A DNA stretch of 64,000 bases from a virus: the IMG/VR virus record IMGVR_UViG_3300042935_001018, positions 47,528 through 111,527 of that record; one strand, 5' to 3'. The notes below the pieces were generated by a model that saw only the letters and a program-made list of their open reading frames with translations, was not told the origin of the DNA and ran no database searches. Below, piece after piece: positions 1 to 7,885 of this stretch (the stretch's first letter is position 1; each line of letters starts with the position of its first letter). Both the position numbers and the translations under genes were made by a program.

Positions 1-76
1 ATACAATCAAGGTGATTAACCACCTTCTTGTCATCATAGAGATTAAAAGTTTTTGAAATCCTGTACTTTGTTCCAT
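1..76 (-). CDS. Partial small protein, N-terminus only, possible membrane anchor
   Basis: An ATG at 76..74 opens a frame that runs off the left edge of the window after 25 codons. The visible peptide begins MEQSTGFQKLL and becomes hydrophobic (LITLIV) at the edge, which would fit the start of a membrane helix. It lies 38 bases after the stop of the next small gene in the same direction. Too little is visible to name it. Confidence 0.4.
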   Translation of the reverse strand, partial: MEQSTGFQKLLISMMTRRWLITLIV

Positions 77-114
77 AGCACTATTTTTATTAAATCTTAG
101 ATAAAGTAACTCCT

Positions 115-285
115 TTAATTAGATCCAACTGTTTGGGAGTATTTTGCGTAAGCTCTTTCGTATGCTAATGTCTTATCTTGGTACTGTTCTTCCTTGAGGT
201 ATCTTGAGGCCGTGTCTTGCCATTGTGGGAAGAATCCTTCCTTGTCAGCCAAAAAACCTAATTCCTCGACACGATTTGCATCCAT
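115..285 (-). CDS. Small hypothetical protein (56 aa)
   Basis: The frame is open from a TTG at 300, but the first ATG (285..283, MDANRVEELGF) is the more credible start and gives 56 residues. The protein is acidic to neutral, helical in appearance and rich in Tyr, Gln and Glu (for example LAYERAYAKYSQ), with no membrane segment or motif I recognise. It follows a 130-base non-coding stretch that holds GC-rich hairpins, so it probably starts a new transcription unit. Confidence 0.5.
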   Translation of the reverse strand: MDANRVEELGFLADKEGFFPQWQDTASRYLKEEQYQDKTLAYERAYAKYSQTVGSN

Positions 286-300
286 TGTTGATAACACCAA

Positions 301-429
301 AATTAAACTAGAGATAATACCCTAATAAATAGCCCGGGGTCCAAGGCCCGGTAGGAACTTTTATAGAAAATGCGCGTGGCACCTTCGGTGCGGGGAGGAG
401 ATCACGCCCCCTCTCCCGCCCCTTCGGCT
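301..429 (-). other. Non-coding stretch with GC-rich hairpins
   Basis: About 130 bases without a convincing frame between two minus-strand genes. Read on the minus strand it holds an imperfect GC-rich stem (GCGGG...CCCGC), a short perfect hairpin GCACC-GAA-GGTGC and a second hairpin CCGGG-N8-CCCGG. The last is followed at once by CTATTTATTA, close to the TATTTATA motif found elsewhere before late genes. A terminator plus promoter arrangement is the simplest reading; a structured RNA cannot be excluded. Confidence 0.4.
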
Positions 430-597
430 TTATCCAAATAGCATCTGCTTGTGTAACTGCTCGGCAAAGACCTCGTGAATGATTCCGGAAGCATCTTCAA
501 CTAAGATAATACTTCCTTTAATCTCCATCACCGTACACGGTAAGGTTGTAATACGAGAATCCAACAGCTTGACAGTATCGCCTAGTTGAAATTTCAT
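430..597 (-). CDS. Small hypothetical protein (55 aa)
   Basis: ATG at 597..595, TAA at 432..430. The product starts MKFQLGDTVKLLDSR and alternates short hydrophobic strands with polar turns (TVMEIKGSIILVEDASG), suggesting a small beta-barrel of the KOW/SH3 kind; that is an inference from pattern only. The start overlaps the stop of the preceding 46-codon gene as TAATG, so the two are probably translationally coupled and part of the groES-groEL transcript. Confidence 0.6.
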   Translation of the reverse strand: MKFQLGDTVKLLDSRITTLPCTVMEIKGSIILVEDASGIIHEVFAEQLHKQMLFG

Positions 598-737
598 TAC
601 TCTTGGGTTTTAAAGTCGTTACCGTGGGACTCTGAATTGGCTCTCTTTTTTCTTTTCATCGAAGAGTAGTGAGCTGAAGCCCACTTGTGCCATTCCATAA
701 ACGCCTCGTAACGGGCTTTGCTTGAAACTTTACTCAT
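597..737 (-). CDS. Small basic hypothetical protein (46 aa)
   Basis: ATG at 737..735 overlaps the groEL stop as TAATG, and its own stop overlaps the next gene in the same way. The product (MSKVSSKARYEAFMEW...) is basic, Trp- and Lys/Arg-rich with a KRKKR cluster, and may bind nucleic acid. No family is recognised. Its support is the double stop/start coupling and the otherwise unexplained 140 bases between groEL and the next gene. Confidence 0.55.
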   Translation of the reverse strand: MSKVSSKARYEAFMEWHKWASAHYSSMKRKKRANSESHGNDFKTQE

Positions 738-2371
738 TACATCATTGAATTAAAATCCATAGGATCGCTGCTCTTCTCTTTTAGGTTGCTTACAACACAT
801 TCGGTTGTTAGCATAGTACCTGCAATCGAAGCTGCATTTTCTAGCGCCAGGCGTGTTACCTTGGCAGGGTCGATAATACCTTCCTCAAACATATCAACAT
901 ACTCTTCGGTACGTAGATTAAATCCTTGCCAGAAATTATCTGAATTAAGGACCTCATTCATAATATCTTCTGAGTATCCTTGTTCGTATCCGGCATTGGA
1001 TAAAATCTTAAAGAAAGGTTTGTTGATAGCCTGTAGAAGGATTGTATAGCCGAGTTCTGCAGAAGTATTTGCAAACGGTACTAGTGTCTTGTTAGCATGC
1101 AGGTATTCAGCTGCATTTAAAAGAGCGGTACCACCACCTGGCAGAATACCTTCTTGAAGGGCTGCCTTAGTAGCATGCAATGCATCCTCTACTCGATCTT
1201 TCTTCTCTTTCATCTCAAGTTCTGATTGACCTCCGACGTAAACAATCGCTACACCGCCAATCAATCGTCCTAATCGATCCTGGAGAGTCTCTTTTTCGAA
1301 AGGAGATTTAGCATTATCGATCAGAGCTTTGATCTCATCTACCCGGGTTTCAATAGCTTCAGAAGCTCCTTTGCCATCCACAATCGTGGTTTCTTCTTTA
1401 CCGATGGTAACTTTGCGGGCTGAACCTAACCAATCAGGATTGAACTTATCCAGTCGCATTCCTTTCTCAGTTGATACAACTTGACCACCGGTCAGCGTAG
1501 CGATATCTTCTAGCATAGCTTTTTTACGATCTCCAAATTCTGGAGCCTTAACTGCTACTACTTGCAAGATTCCTCGCATCTTATTTACGACCAGGGTGGA
1601 GAGAGCCTCGCCATCGATATCATCGGCAATGATTAACAGAGCTTTGTTCTGAGCTGAACATGCTTCCAGGATTGGAAGAAGCTCTTTGGCGGCAGTGATC
1701 TTTTTATCTGCAATTAAAACCAGTGGGTTGCTCAATGCAGCCGTCATCGTGTTATTATCAGTTACAAAGTAAATTGATTTATATCCACGATTAAACTGCA
1801 TACCCTCTACCGTCTCTAGGTAGGTCTCGCCTGTGCGAGATTCTTCGATAGTCACTACGCCGTCACGCCCCACCTTGTCCATAGCTGCAGCGATTAGCTC
1901 TCCCACCTCAGGGTCGTTATTAGCTGAGATAGTTGCTACCTGACGAAGTTGATTTTCGTCGGTAATTTCTCGGGCTTGTTGCTCTAGGTAAGCTACAACC
2001 TCTTTGGTAGCCTTAGCCACACCTCGGCTAATGTCTACTGCGTTGTGCTTATCCAGATGCTTCAAACCTTCTTTGTAAATTTCGTATGCAAGGAGAGTTG
2101 AGGTAGTAGTACCATCACCGGCTCCGTCTGCAGTCTTGATTGAGGCCTGCTTCACAAGCTGGGCACCCATATTCTCGATAGTGTCTTCTAGCTCGATTGC
2201 TTTGGCTACCGTAACACCATCCTTGGTTGAGACCGGATTACCCATCTGCTGTTCGATAATAACATTCCGGCCGTTAGGACCGAGGGTGGAAGCTACTGCG
2301 TTAGCAAGCTTCTCAACTCCAGCAAGGAGCTGTTCGCGGGCTTGATTTGAAAATTCAATCTTCTTACTCAT
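737..2371 (-). CDS. groEL: GroEL-type chaperonin, 60 kDa subunit
   Basis: Full-length (544 aa) group I chaperonin, expected to form the double-ring folding chamber in the cytoplasm with the GroES encoded just upstream. Visible hallmarks are the nucleotide-binding segments LGPNGRNV near the N-terminus and DGAGDGTTTSTLL around residue 85, and the equatorial segment ALHATKAALQEGILPGGGTALL near residue 400. The C-terminus ends MDFNSMM and lacks the GGM-repeat tail of many bacterial GroELs. The ATG at 2371 overlaps the groES stop by 8 bases. Phage chaperonins are known in several large phages, where they are thought to help fold capsid or other phage proteins; which substrate is used here is unknown. 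Confidence 0.97.
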   Translation of the reverse strand: MSKKIEFSNQAREQLLAGVEKLANAVASTLGPNGRNVIIEQQMGNPVSTKDGVTVAKAIELEDTIENMGAQLVKQASIKTADGAGDGTTTSTLLAYEIYKEGLKHLDKHNAVDISRGVAKATKEVVAYLEQQAREITDENQLRQVATISANNDPEVGELIAAAMDKVGRDGVVTIEESRTGETYLETVEGMQFNRGYKSIYFVTDNNTMTAALSNPLVLIADKKITAAKELLPILEACSAQNKALLIIADDIDGEALSTLVVNKMRGILQVVAVKAPEFGDRKKAMLEDIATLTGGQVVSTEKGMRLDKFNPDWLGSARKVTIGKEETTIVDGKGASEAIETRVDEIKALIDNAKSPFEKETLQDRLGRLIGGVAIVYVGGQSELEMKEKKDRVEDALHATKAALQEGILPGGGTALLNAAEYLHANKTLVPFANTSAELGYTILLQAINKPFFKILSNAGYEQGYSEDIMNEVLNSDNFWQGFNLRTEEYVDMFEEGIIDPAKVTRLALENAASIAGTMLTTECVVSNLKEKSSDPMDFNSMM

Positions 2372-2663
2372 TTTCGATTACTTTACAAAGGATTTCTCTT
2401 GCTTGACCAATATAATACTCTTCACCATCGAATTCAACTCGGATGGTACCAATTTTAGGAAGGAGTACAATATCGCCAACGTTTACGTTCACTGGAACAA
2501 ACTTGCCGTATTCTGACATACGTCCAGGTCCTACTGCGATTACTTCGCCCATCTCTGGGCGCTCTCTGCCCATATCGGCAATAATGATGTTACCGTAAGT
2601 CTGCTCGACCTCTTCGATCGGCTTTACCACAATACGGTCGTTAAGTGGAATTAGTTTCTTCAT
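2364..2663 (-). CDS. groES: GroES-type co-chaperonin
   Basis: 99 residues, the normal size for GroES, which caps the GroEL ring. Family signatures are the N-terminal PLNDRIVVKPIEE, a mobile-loop region containing the hydrophobic GroEL-contact triplet (NIIIAD), the following GEVIAVGPGR strand and the C-terminal DGEEYYIGQAREILCKV. The ATG at 2663 overlaps the upstream stop as ATGA and its own stop overlaps groEL, so the pair is one translational unit. Having both subunits makes the phage system independent of host GroES. Confidence 0.96.
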   Translation of the reverse strand: MKKLIPLNDRIVVKPIEEVEQTYGNIIIADMGRERPEMGEVIAVGPGRMSEYGKFVPVNVNVGDIVLLPKIGTIRVEFDGEEYYIGQAREILCKVIENE

Positions 2664-2941
2664 ACCGGAATTCGGTCATTAATTTGCGTTAATACTTTAT
2701 CGTAAGCCTTTAAAAAGTCCGTCAGGTCAACTGTAGATTGATTAAGATTCTCCAGTACTTTGTATTTTGCAATACGTTTTACAGCTCCATCTAACCTACT
2801 GTAGTAGCCTAGCGGGAGAGTGGAACCTTCCACCTGAACGGTGAATTGATTCTCGTCCATACTAATATAGTAGGGAGTGATAGAGTCATCTTTAATAGTG
2901 ACTTGCGGCTTTACGTGGCCAACTTTTTTACCTCTTGCCAT
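2660..2941 (-). CDS. Hypothetical protein (93 aa), first gene of the groES-groEL unit
   Basis: ATG at 2941, ending four bases into groES (ATGA overlap). The product is basic at its N-terminus (MARGKKVGHVKPQ) and contains a two-part alternating region (ITPYYISMDENQFTVQVEG) followed by helices. I do not recognise a family. A Bacteroidota-type promoter lies 20 bases upstream, so this gene is probably the first of an early or middle operon that continues into groES and groEL. Confidence 0.75.
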   Translation of the reverse strand: MARGKKVGHVKPQVTIKDDSITPYYISMDENQFTVQVEGSTLPLGYYSRLDGAVKRIAKYKVLENLNQSTVDLTDFLKAYDKVLTQINDRIPV

Positions 2942-2960
2942 AACTGTTTTGATTAATACT

Positions 2961-2992
2961 TAAAGATACGAAAAAAATCGCAGGGGACCAAA
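2961..2992 (-). promoter_or_regulatory. Bacteroidota-type promoter for the groES-groEL unit
   Basis: Minus strand TTTG (2992..2989), exactly 20 bases, then TATCTTTA (2968..2961). This matches the TTTG / TAnnTTTG pattern of Bacteroidota housekeeping promoters and sits 20-50 bases upstream of the ATG at 2941. Confidence 0.75.
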
Positions 2993-2999
2993 TGTAACT

Positions 3000-3440
3000 T
3001 TACTTAATCTTTACTTCTTGAGGTTTATGTTCCTCGGTGTGAGGTAAGAAGATCTTAAGCAATCCGTCTTTCATCTGGGCGTCAATTGTGCTGAGGTCAA
3101 ACCTACGAGCAATTTTATAACCTAGATTGAATGATCGTCTACTAAGTCCTTTGTTGTAATAACGAACTTTAGTCTTATCGACCTGTTCTTCCACTTTATC
3201 GTGAATAATTCGAAGGATTTCACCTTCAATTGAGATTTTGATATCTTGCTTCGATAGCCCCGTTGCGGCGATCTCGAAGAATAACCCTTTTTCGGTTTCA
3301 TAAATGTCTACTGGATGTCCGATCTTTTGGTCGATCGGTGATACGAACGTTGAGTTCGTGTTAAAGAAATCCTTGAATAGGATGTCGAATGTGGATGACG
3401 TATAGTCTGCAGTCCACGGAGTGTACTTGATGTGTGTCAT
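3000..3440 (-). CDS. Small heat-shock protein (Hsp20 / alpha-crystallin family)
   Basis: 146 residues, typical for the family, which holds unfolding proteins in soluble oligomers. Visible features are the alpha-crystallin domain from about residue 42 (GHPVDIYETEKGLFFEIAATG), the conserved signature DGLLKIFLP near residue 128 and a C-terminal V-x-I motif (EVKIK) of the type that docks between dimers. It has its own short upstream gap and is followed by the groES-groEL promoter. Hsp20 genes are common in T4-like cyanophages; the role here is probably virion-protein folding during infection, which is inferred. Confidence 0.93.
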   Translation of the reverse strand: MTHIKYTPWTADYTSSTFDILFKDFFNTNSTFVSPIDQKIGHPVDIYETEKGLFFEIAATGLSKQDIKISIEGEILRIIHDKVEEQVDKTKVRYYNKGLSRRSFNLGYKIARRFDLSTIDAQMKDGLLKIFLPHTEEHKPQEVKIK

Positions 3441-3525
3441 AGTCCTTAGATCTATTTTTATTAATAAATTAGTATAACCCGGCTCCCAATCGGTAAGCCA
3501 TTTAGAGCGGTCCCCTGCTCTTTTA

Positions 3526-3533
3526 TATAAATA
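3526..3533 (-). promoter_or_regulatory. TATTTATA intergenic motif upstream of hsp20
   Basis: Minus-strand TATTTATA between the polymerase stop and hsp20, about 85 bases before the hsp20 ATG. A small hairpin GAGC-N8-GCTC lies just downstream of it. It is one of 13 intergenic copies in the window. Confidence 0.35.
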
Positions 3534-3548
3534 TATAAACTTTTTATT

Positions 3549-5882
3549 TTAGTGCCCATCTCTCCAATTGTTTGTAATCTCAGGAGGTGCTTTTAGAGTT
3601 ACTCCTTCTAGCTGGGTGGTGTTTTCCATGATCTCTTTTACGATAGGTGCTACTAACTCGGCTTGATGTTCAGGGACGTTAATTATAAGCTGGTCATGGA
3701 CCTGAGCCTGAACCCGGCCGTCAATCCCCATCTCTTTTAACTTACGATTGATCTGGATAGCAGCCCGGTTAACAACAGCCGCTGCTAGTGATTGCAGCTG
3801 ATAGTTCAAGCAGTTATTAAGTCCGTTGCGATAATCCCTATACATACTCATGACCTGTTCCTTGCCGTAGGTATTAGCGAGCTCATTCCTATATCTCCAG
3901 TCCATGATCTGATCTCCGTACTTCTGGTAGAGTCTCTGGACTTTAGGCAGGTGCCTTATCCGGCCTACTTTATTTTTGATAGAGCCGTGCTCTTTGACGT
4001 GCTGACGGGAGTTGATCCTCCAGGCTTTAAGTTCGGGGAACCCATCCAAGTAGCCGTCAACTAGGATCTGGGCTGCTTTCTGATCTATGTCCAAAGATTT
4101 TCCTAACGCGTAAGCCTCCATTCCGTAAGCTATTCCTAGCGAGTAAGCCTTGGCTTTATTCCTTTTAACGGGATCGATCTTCTTAAGGTAGACCGGAGAT
4201 TTTTTATCCGGACTAACTCCATTAGGGTAGTTGACTGTATCCTGTTCAAGCTTTTCGGCCTTAATAGCGACTGTAGAGTAAAAGTCCCACCCGTTATTAA
4301 AGATATCTTGCAGACCTCTATCCCCGGATACTGAAGCAAAGCAGTGAGGTTCCAGTGACTCATAGTCAGCATCGATAATCTTCCTTCCTTCTCCCGCTAT
4401 CAAGAAAGCCCTGACGGCGTTATTGTACTTAACGATAATTGGAACGTCCTCACCCTCTTCCTTGGGTTTGGGTAGCTGCTGGGCATCGGAGCCGTATCGG
4501 CCAGAAACCGTACCGTGCTGCTTGAAGTAGAAGAAGTACTTCCCATCTTCGGCATTATCAACAAACCGATCGATGTAAGTGGACTTAATCTTAAGAAGCT
4601 TATTATAAACCCGGAGGTTCTCAGCCCAGGAATGAGTCTTAGATAAGTCCTCTAGCATATCCATATCGAACTGATCCTGACCTTTAGCGGTCTGAGATCT
4701 AGCCCGGATATTCATATACTTGAATGCTATCTCTCCTAGGTGTTTTTTAGACTGGATGTTAACATAGTCACCGTCGTTCTTTTGCTTCCATAAAGACATC
4801 GAGATCTTCATAGCCTCCATAGTATCTAAGAGGTTTAGGTCCCCGGTCAGTAGGTACTCCTTAGCAGGAGAATCTTCCAGCTCCTCTAAAGTCTTTTTAG
4901 TAATAGAGAACTTACCAGTCTTATCAGATTTAGGCAGAGAGAGGGAGTATCGCTCGGCTAGTGTCTGTGCCCATGTACCTTTGTTAGAGGGCGGGAACTC
5001 ATTTAGAGCAGTGTCTACCACCCATTCCTGGCCGGCCTTAGTACCTATCAAAGATTTAAGAACGATCTGCTTATTCTCAGCTAAGTCTTTTAAAATCTCA
5101 TCCCTGGTCTCAAGCAGCAAATCTATATTCAAATCAACACCCATCTCCTCCATCGGGATAGTAACCTCCTTGTAAAGGGGCATTACTTCATCTTCGAAGA
5201 AGAATTTCTCAAGACCCTCTCGTTGAAGGACGTCCATAAAATGACTGCACAGACGAAGAGTAAGGTCGGTATCAGCAGCAGCATACTTACCCAGGAGCCC
5301 CATGTCGGCTTTATAAATCTCGTAGTTTTCCTTAGTAGCTGAACCTCCGTTGGCTTTAATAGATTCCTTGAGAAGGACCTGCTCTTCGTTAGCAGCTTTT
5401 TCGACGTCGAGTCCGATTTCATTTTGTACTGATATTGCTAGGGACTTAAGACCGAATACCCCCATCCCTGCACCCTCCTCTTGGACGGTGTGGACTAGTA
5501 AGGCAGTATCTACCCATAAACTCTCTAGGAGGTCCACCCCGTAGAAGTTTTTAGTAAACCGGCAGTCAAACGATGCGTTGTGCATCACAAGCCTCTTGCC
5601 GATAAGCATAGGTAAGATTTTTTTTGCTATAGAGTGGCAAGGTACCCCTTCAATATTAAGTTCATCTAGGGTACCGGTCTGGTGGTTCCAGGCCATAGTA
5701 GGGAGGTAGAACCCCATCCCGATATCCCCCGATACGGAGAATCCTATAATCTGACCTTTCCTCATGTTGAGGGAGTCAGTCTCGGTATCATAAGCGATAA
5801 CCTTTGATTCTTGGATGTGTTGAATAAGTAGGTTAACAGTCTCTTTGTCTGTAACCAGGTAGTACTTTTTTTCTATAGCCAT
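3549..5882 (-). CDS. polA: DNA polymerase I-like (family A) with 3'-5' exonuclease
   Basis: The phage replicative polymerase in all likelihood. The frame is open from a TTG at 5918, but that lies in the queF terminator; the ATG at 5882 (MAIEKKYYL) gives 777 residues. The N-terminal DnaQ-like proofreading domain shows AYDTETDSL (Asp32, Glu34). The polymerase domain shows motif A DADYESLEP, motif B RNKAKAYSLGIAYGM and motif C QAQVHDQLI. Motif C has HDQ where most family members have HDE; the aspartate is retained. There is no 5'-nuclease domain, but a separate flap endonuclease-like gene is at 36.9 kb. T4 itself uses a family-B polymerase, so this phage differs from T4 in this module. Confidence 0.95.
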   Translation of the reverse strand: MAIEKKYYLVTDKETVNLLIQHIQESKVIAYDTETDSLNMRKGQIIGFSVSGDIGMGFYLPTMAWNHQTGTLDELNIEGVPCHSIAKKILPMLIGKRLVMHNASFDCRFTKNFYGVDLLESLWVDTALLVHTVQEEGAGMGVFGLKSLAISVQNEIGLDVEKAANEEQVLLKESIKANGGSATKENYEIYKADMGLLGKYAAADTDLTLRLCSHFMDVLQREGLEKFFFEDEVMPLYKEVTIPMEEMGVDLNIDLLLETRDEILKDLAENKQIVLKSLIGTKAGQEWVVDTALNEFPPSNKGTWAQTLAERYSLSLPKSDKTGKFSITKKTLEELEDSPAKEYLLTGDLNLLDTMEAMKISMSLWKQKNDGDYVNIQSKKHLGEIAFKYMNIRARSQTAKGQDQFDMDMLEDLSKTHSWAENLRVYNKLLKIKSTYIDRFVDNAEDGKYFFYFKQHGTVSGRYGSDAQQLPKPKEEGEDVPIIVKYNNAVRAFLIAGEGRKIIDADYESLEPHCFASVSGDRGLQDIFNNGWDFYSTVAIKAEKLEQDTVNYPNGVSPDKKSPVYLKKIDPVKRNKAKAYSLGIAYGMEAYALGKSLDIDQKAAQILVDGYLDGFPELKAWRINSRQHVKEHGSIKNKVGRIRHLPKVQRLYQKYGDQIMDWRYRNELANTYGKEQVMSMYRDYRNGLNNCLNYQLQSLAAAVVNRAAIQINRKLKEMGIDGRVQAQVHDQLIINVPEHQAELVAPIVKEIMENTTQLEGVTLKAPPEITNNWRDGH

Positions 5883-5888
5883 ATATCT

Positions 5889-5916
5889 AAAAATAAGAAA
5901 GGAGCCCGTAGGCTCC
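5889..5916 (-). terminator. Rho-independent terminator after queF
   Basis: Minus-strand perfect 6-bp stem GGAGCC-TACG-GGCTCC (5916..5901) followed by TTTCTTATTTTT. It starts 4 bases after the queF stop and ends just before the polymerase ATG, separating the modification operon from polA. Confidence 0.85.
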
Positions 5917-5919
5917 AAC

Positions 5920-6834
5920 TTATTGACGTAAAGTTTTTTTCATCCGTTTATTCGAATCCTTAAACCATCCCGGGATCAATTCGGCATGAGTGGCTCGAAT
6001 AGGATTAATATCAATTCCTCCACGTCGCGTATAAAGACATGCAACCATCAGTTTTTCAGGCTGATAAGCTTGCATGAGATGAGTAAATATCATCTCACAG
6101 ATCTCTTCGTGGAAGTGAGAGACCTGGCGGTGAGATACAATGTACTGTGCTAGTGATGCTTCATCAGCTACGTTCTTACCTTCCATACGGATGTAAACAT
6201 CACCCCAGTCCGGCTGATTAGTTACCCGGCAGTTAGAACGTAGAAGGTCTGAATGAATCTCTTTAACAACGTTTTCTTCTTTTACCTCCCAGACCTTCAA
6301 TTGAGAAGCATCTGAGTGGAATGAAGTAAATTCTACTTCATCTAGGTTTACTAGACCGGCTAGGTCTTGGTAGCCATCGAATTGAAACTCAACTCCGTAA
6401 TCGTTACCGAAGAAGGTACAAATAACATCCCCTTGCAGAAGCTCGGTAAGGTCCTTAGCTACTTGAGTTTCGATAAACTTGATACACTCTTTGGCTGTCT
6501 TGCCAAAAGGAGTCATATTGAATGAGTTGAGGTAAAGCTTGATTGACTTTGACTCAACGTGGAATGGTGAATCGGCCGGGCATACAATCTTAAGCATGCC
6601 TGCTACCGGACGTCCCTTCTCTGTGATTGCTGATACTTCGTAGGCATTCCATGAATCAACTCCTACGAAAGGTAGGCTGTCTTCTTTGATGCCGTAAGCC
6701 TCTCGGTTGAGGTAACGAGGTACTGCTACTAGCAGTGAGGGATCGTATTTGTCTGAGTAGCCTGCACCACCTACCTGTCCGAGGTGTTTACTTGCAATCT
6801 CTACAACTGCGCTTTGATTCTTGTTAGCGTCCAT
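5920..6834 (-). CDS. queF: QueF, NADPH-dependent 7-cyano-7-deazaguanine (preQ0) reductase
   Basis: Catalyses the four-electron reduction of preQ0 to preQ1. At 304 residues it is the long, two-half form. The QueF signature ESKSIKLYLNSFN is at 94-106; the catalytic cysteine is Cys202 in RSNCRVTNQPDWGD, with the partner Asp209; the HFHEE segment is at 239-243 and YTRRGGIDINPIR at 268-280. The ATG overlaps the NTPase stop as TAATG and a terminator follows. In a phage with DpdA and all preQ0 genes, the likely product is preQ1 destined for DNA rather than tRNA. Confidence 0.96.
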   Translation of the reverse strand: MDANKNQSAVVEIASKHLGQVGGAGYSDKYDPSLLVAVPRYLNREAYGIKEDSLPFVGVDSWNAYEVSAITEKGRPVAGMLKIVCPADSPFHVESKSIKLYLNSFNMTPFGKTAKECIKFIETQVAKDLTELLQGDVICTFFGNDYGVEFQFDGYQDLAGLVNLDEVEFTSFHSDASQLKVWEVKEENVVKEIHSDLLRSNCRVTNQPDWGDVYIRMEGKNVADEASLAQYIVSHRQVSHFHEEICEMIFTHLMQAYQPEKLMVACLYTRRGGIDINPIRATHAELIPGWFKDSNKRMKKTLRQ

Positions 6835-7352
6835 TATTTAATGTATTTAAGGATTTGATTTACTCTTTGCATAGGTGAACCGGTTACAGTCAGGTAATGC
6901 CTGTCTGTTAGGTCTAATTGATACTTGAACTCTTCGTCGATAATTTTTCTCCAATCTTCATCAACACTTCTTTCTCCGTCATCGACTGCATCGAATTCGA
7001 TAGGAAAGTAGATATAATGAGTATATTCGTCTTGAACTCGCTGCCAGGTAGCTTCGATAAAATCTAAGCCTGATTGAGATAGTCCCGGCATATGACGAGA
7101 GTAAACTATTAGATCTAAGTAACAACGATCCAGAATAAGATTATAAGGTTTAAGCAATGCCTCTAAATGAAAGCTTGAGATAGCTAACTGAGTTTCTGTA
7201 GTACCTAGTTCATTGATAGGAAAGCCGTAACGAGCTACCGAACGAGTACTCTCATTTACAAACTCCCACTTCGGGAACTGATTCTTAAGAAGCTCATACA
7301 CAGTCGTCTTACCGGTACTACTAGCTCCTACTAATGCAACTCTTTTAATCAT
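6834..7352 (-). CDS. P-loop NTPase / kinase of the NadR-like AAA_28 type
   Basis: 172 residues. A Walker A motif GASSTGKTT lies at 9-17, followed by features seen in AAA_28 and nicotinamide-riboside or nucleotide kinases: VNESTRSVAR near 36 and a DRCYLDLIVYSRHM segment around 98-111 resembling the kinase DR(S/T) motif. The substrate cannot be told. Its stop overlaps queF and its start overlaps the formyltransferase stop by four bases, so it is embedded in the base-modification operon. It might act in that pathway, for example phosphorylating a nucleoside or nucleotide, but a general nucleotide kinase role is equally possible. Confidence 0.8.
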   Translation of the reverse strand: MIKRVALVGASSTGKTTVYELLKNQFPKWEFVNESTRSVARYGFPINELGTTETQLAISSFHLEALLKPYNLILDRCYLDLIVYSRHMPGLSQSGLDFIEATWQRVQDEYTHYIYFPIEFDAVDDGERSVDEDWRKIIDEEFKYQLDLTDRHYLTVTGSPMQRVNQILKYIK

Positions 7353-7885
7353 AGACGTTCTTTAAGGAATTCAATCCACATATTGACTGAAGTCTTATGT
7401 AATGTACGGAATAGTCCGTCAAGATCCAACAGTCTAATGCTAATTTCTTTTTCCATTAGAATCTCTCCTTCGTCTACTCCGGGAGTTACTTTATGAATCA
7501 CGCAACCACCAGTATTATAATCTCCTTCAAAAGCTCGCATCTGAGGATCTTTACCCTTCAGTTCAGGGTAGCGGGTAATCAAACCTGGATGACCGTTGTA
7601 AACTTCGTAACTGTCACAAACCTCTTCAGGAAGTACTCTAAGCCATCCGTGTAGAGTTACAATCGGATCTTTTGCCTGACGGAGATAATGTAAGTATTCG
7701 TAAGCTTCTGGCTTATTGGAGGTAAAGTACAGACGATCTTTAGGAAGAGCAGGACTAATAATTCTAGCATCAGTCGGTCGGCGATTACTAATAATCATAT
7801 CCGGCCACCGCCCTAGAGCTTCCGAGATCTGAACGATCTCAGAACCTGTCTGACTAAAGAATGTTACCCACGGGCGCGTTTCCAT
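7349..7885 (-). CDS. dpdN: PurN-fold formyltransferase, candidate DpdN (dPreQ1 formyltransferase)
   Basis: A formyltransferase of the phosphoribosylglycinamide formyltransferase fold. Counted from the upstream ATG at 7912, the catalytic triad of the fold is visible as Asn106 and His108 (VYNGHPGLITRYP) and Asp147 (PGVDEGEIL). The ATG at 7885 (METRPWVTFFSQTG, 178 aa) places the first beta strand right at the start, so I prefer it, but the longer form is possible. It overlaps the 3' end of the dpdA-like gene by 32 bases and sits two genes from queF. Published work on phage 7-deazaguanines proposed a formyltransferase, DpdN, that converts dPreQ1 to its formylamino form; this gene fits in fold and context. 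A purine-synthesis PurN is unlikely with no other pur gene here. Confidence 0.8.
   Translation of the reverse strand: METRPWVTFFSQTGSEIVQISEALGRWPDMIISNRRPTDARIISPALPKDRLYFTSNKPEAYEYLHYLRQAKDPIVTLHGWLRVLPEEVCDSYEVYNGHPGLITRYPELKGKDPQMRAFEGDYNTGGCVIHKVTPGVDEGEILMEKEISIRLLDLDGLFRTLHKTSVNMWIEFLKERL

Noticed and set aside
301-429. tRNA or other named RNA gene in the GC-rich stretch
   Set aside because: The stems do not fold into a cloverleaf and no anticodon or T-loop pattern was seen.
786-1049. Plus-strand frame of 87 codons opposite groEL
   Set aside because: Antisense shadow of a highly conserved gene; no start context or homology-like content.
2980-3518. 10-base inverted repeat (gcaggggacc / ggtcccctgc) flanking hsp20
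   Set aside because: Short, and each copy is explained locally: one overlaps the groES-unit promoter spacer, the other a small hairpin after polA. No sign of an insertion.
5883-5918. N-terminal 12-codon extension of the DNA polymerase from a TTG
   Set aside because: The extension would be coded by the queF terminator hairpin; the ATG at 5882 is adequate.
7349-7885. Purine-biosynthesis PurN
   Set aside because: Fold matches, but there are no other purine synthesis genes and the gene is embedded with dpdA and queF; the modification role fits better.
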